This document shows, piece by piece, positions 62,745 through 64,000 of a stretch of 64,000 nt of DNA. Under the pieces are notes generated by a model. It saw nothing but the letters and a program-made list of their open reading frames with translations. It was not told the origin of the DNA and did no database searches. The stretch spans positions 5,488,638 to 5,552,637 of the forward strand of contig CM030938.1 in assembly GCA_018136815.1 (NCBI GenBank), read 5' to 3'. This DNA is from Isochrysis galbana (Eukaryota; Haptophyta; Isochrysidales; Isochrysidaceae). The position numbers were made by a program, and so were the translations under genes. How positions within the stretch are numbered: the stretch's first letter is position 1; each line of letters begins with the position of its first letter.

Positions 62745-63634
62745 TCACCTTGCGCAGTTCCAAACACGCAGGTGCGAGGCCATCAGCTGCACGCAACTGC
62801 CTGCCTTCTCCCCTCCCCCCTTCCCGCTCTCGCCCTCCTCCCTTTCTGACACTTCCGTCTGTCGAGACATCACCGTGTGATCAGACGGCAACAATCGGGG
62901 GATGACCCCGGATGCATAGAAGCTCTTCACTTCCACGCAGGTGAGAAGAAGTATTGCGTATTCGAGTGCCAAAACAACCTTATCCTGTGTATGCTTCACT
63001 TCCAAGCGGCACTTGATCACGCTATCCTCCTTCTCACCCAATATCTTGTCGTTGTCCGGTGTCATCTGCCAGGTGTTGTCTGCGCTCCAGTCGGTGATAT
63101 TTCGGCAAAGTGCGTGGCTGTCGTCCGGTGCGTTTGGGCAGTTTAGTCCGCTGTTCACTAGAGCTTTGCGCACTCGCAGATCTCTAGTCTCATGCACGGT
63201 CGGCCAGGACTCGTCATTGTAGGGTGATTGGCCGTATTTGCAAGTGCCGATTTCGAGTCACTGCAGACGAAGGCGTCGACCTCCTTGACTCACCATTGGA
63301 CGGGCTTCAAGGAGAGGTTGTCTTTGGTGAGGAGTTTCGCCGCGCATCGACGGATCTGCTCGGTCGATACAGGTGCATGGTTCCACTTCCACGCGGTCGC
63401 CTCTGGCCACTCCTTGCGTACTTTGCACACGAGAGCATCGACAGATCCGATCGGTCGACACGGCGGAGGACATTGCGCGCCACTCAAACCCTTGTTGCTC
63501 GATTGTGGAGCGAACCACGAGAGTGGGATCCAACACTCCATTGTCATCGTCTCCCTTGGGCACCGGCATCCCCGTGCGCCCTGGTTCACCTTTACGACCC
63601 TTAGGTCTTTGATCTCAGCGAATCCGTTCCCCAT
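62745..63634 (-). other. Possible exons of an unrecognised gene
   Basis: On the minus strand 63634-63290 reads WPEATAWKWNHAPVSTEQIR, then CAAKLLTKDNLSLKPVQW followed by a GTGAGT donor-like site. 63197-62930 reads ETRDLRVRKALVNSGLNCPN, then DWSADNTWQMTPDNDKIL, with ordinary-protein composition. A frame near 63275 has VDAFVCSDSKSALANTANHP, faintly like an RNase H block. I could not join these in consistent phase, and plus-strand ORFs overlap, so the structure is unresolved. Confidence 0.25.
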
Positions 63635-63718
63635 TGCCCTTGTTGTACAATGGAGGGGGCTCTCTTTCTTTTCTTTGATGGGTTTCTCTTCTGTGTTTTA
63701 AAAATCGTCTTAATATTC

Positions 63719-63973
63719 TCACCACGCTTGCAGCCGTGGATAGATAAACCGTAGCCACGCCCGATGACCTTCTCTCTCCCTCTGCCTGCCTTGCGGCTCT
63801 GACGGATCCGAGGTTACCACTACCTCAGATGGGAACAGAGGGGACGGAAGGGAATCGGCGAGAGGCGCGGCGGAAGTTGGGGGGTGGCCAATGACGGGCT
63901 GGACCACCTCCTCAGCAGAGAAAGGCGGGAGGACGAGCTTGGGCGAGGGCGAGCGCGACGACGGAGCGGACAT
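63719..63973 (-). pseudogene. gag: Gag N-terminus of a third, related LTR element (runs toward the window edge)
   Basis: An ORF from ATG 63973 reads MSAPSSRSPSPKLVLPPFSA, then EEVVQPVIGHPPTSAAPLAD and SLPSPLFPSE, colinear with the start of gag in the 9.5-kb element (MSFSPPSSPSLKPACPPSSA, LQPVIVSEAVSSAAPAAGLP). Since that part of gag lies inside the LTR there, this is probably the inner end of an LTR whose remainder is beyond 64000. Similarity is lost after SEPQGRQ. Confidence 0.65.
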
Positions 63974-64000
63974 GGCTGGGAGGGTCGGGATGGATAGGCT

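Overview
The window looks like a GC-rich (roughly 60%) nuclear segment of a unicellular eukaryotic alga, most likely a haptophyte. Supporting signs are multi-exon genes with GT-AG introns, long Pro/Ser-rich proteins, CT/GA microsatellites and homopolymer C/G tracts, a GT90 glycosyltransferase, a LOV-type PAS fused to an HSF domain, and Ty3-type retrotransposons with chromodomains. The species assignment is inference. I see no rRNA, tRNA, operon or CRISPR locus.

Cellular genes, left to right: (1) 100-4745 (-), a multi-exon coiled-coil/chromodomain protein of a repetitive, transposase-like family, with a decayed partial copy at 48386-48866; (2) 6168-8019 (+), a membrane protein with two Pro-rich tracts and a SAM-like segment; (3) 10387-13113 (+), a GT90 glycosyltransferase in eight exons; (4) 14887-~17968 (-), a PAS/LOV-HSF transcription factor; (5) 33459-38963 (+), a complete class III PI3-kinase (Vps34) in eleven exons; (6) 43447-45838 (+), a DHHC palmitoyltransferase in five exons; (7) 47215-48267 (-), a TraB-family protein. 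A GNAT acetyltransferase ORF (32054-32554, -) lies inside a dispersed repeat.

Mobile DNA fills much of the rest. A 9.5-kb LTR retrotransposon (20751-30261, -) has 848-bp LTRs that differ at about four positions, a 5-bp target duplication and a polypurine tract, yet lacks reverse transcriptase. A second element (50421-58623, +) has a 5-bp target duplication and sits inside a dispersed inverted-repeat unit whose empty copy lies at about 59612-59812. Both elements encode Gag with an unusual zinc motif, then, in the same frame behind a UAG stop, an ORF carrying a domain resembling phage-type cytosine-5 DNA methyltransferases. This retrotransposon-borne methyltransferase, apparently expressed by stop-codon readthrough, is the strongest candidate for an undescribed system here.

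Downstream of Vps34 (38990-39790) is a mosaic of captured fragments: type IIA topoisomerase, interrupted by a piece of the Vps34 exon 9/intron 9 junction, and fused to an ankyrin fragment. It sits beside a dispersed repeat family (R1/R2) whose other copies carry GNAT and DUF285-like fragments. LINE endonuclease and LINE C-terminal pieces, a Copia tail, a fold-back element and an inverted tandem array complete the accessory DNA. Between 58.7 and 64 kb I recognise only repeats, weak ORFs and the Gag start of a third, related element at the right edge.
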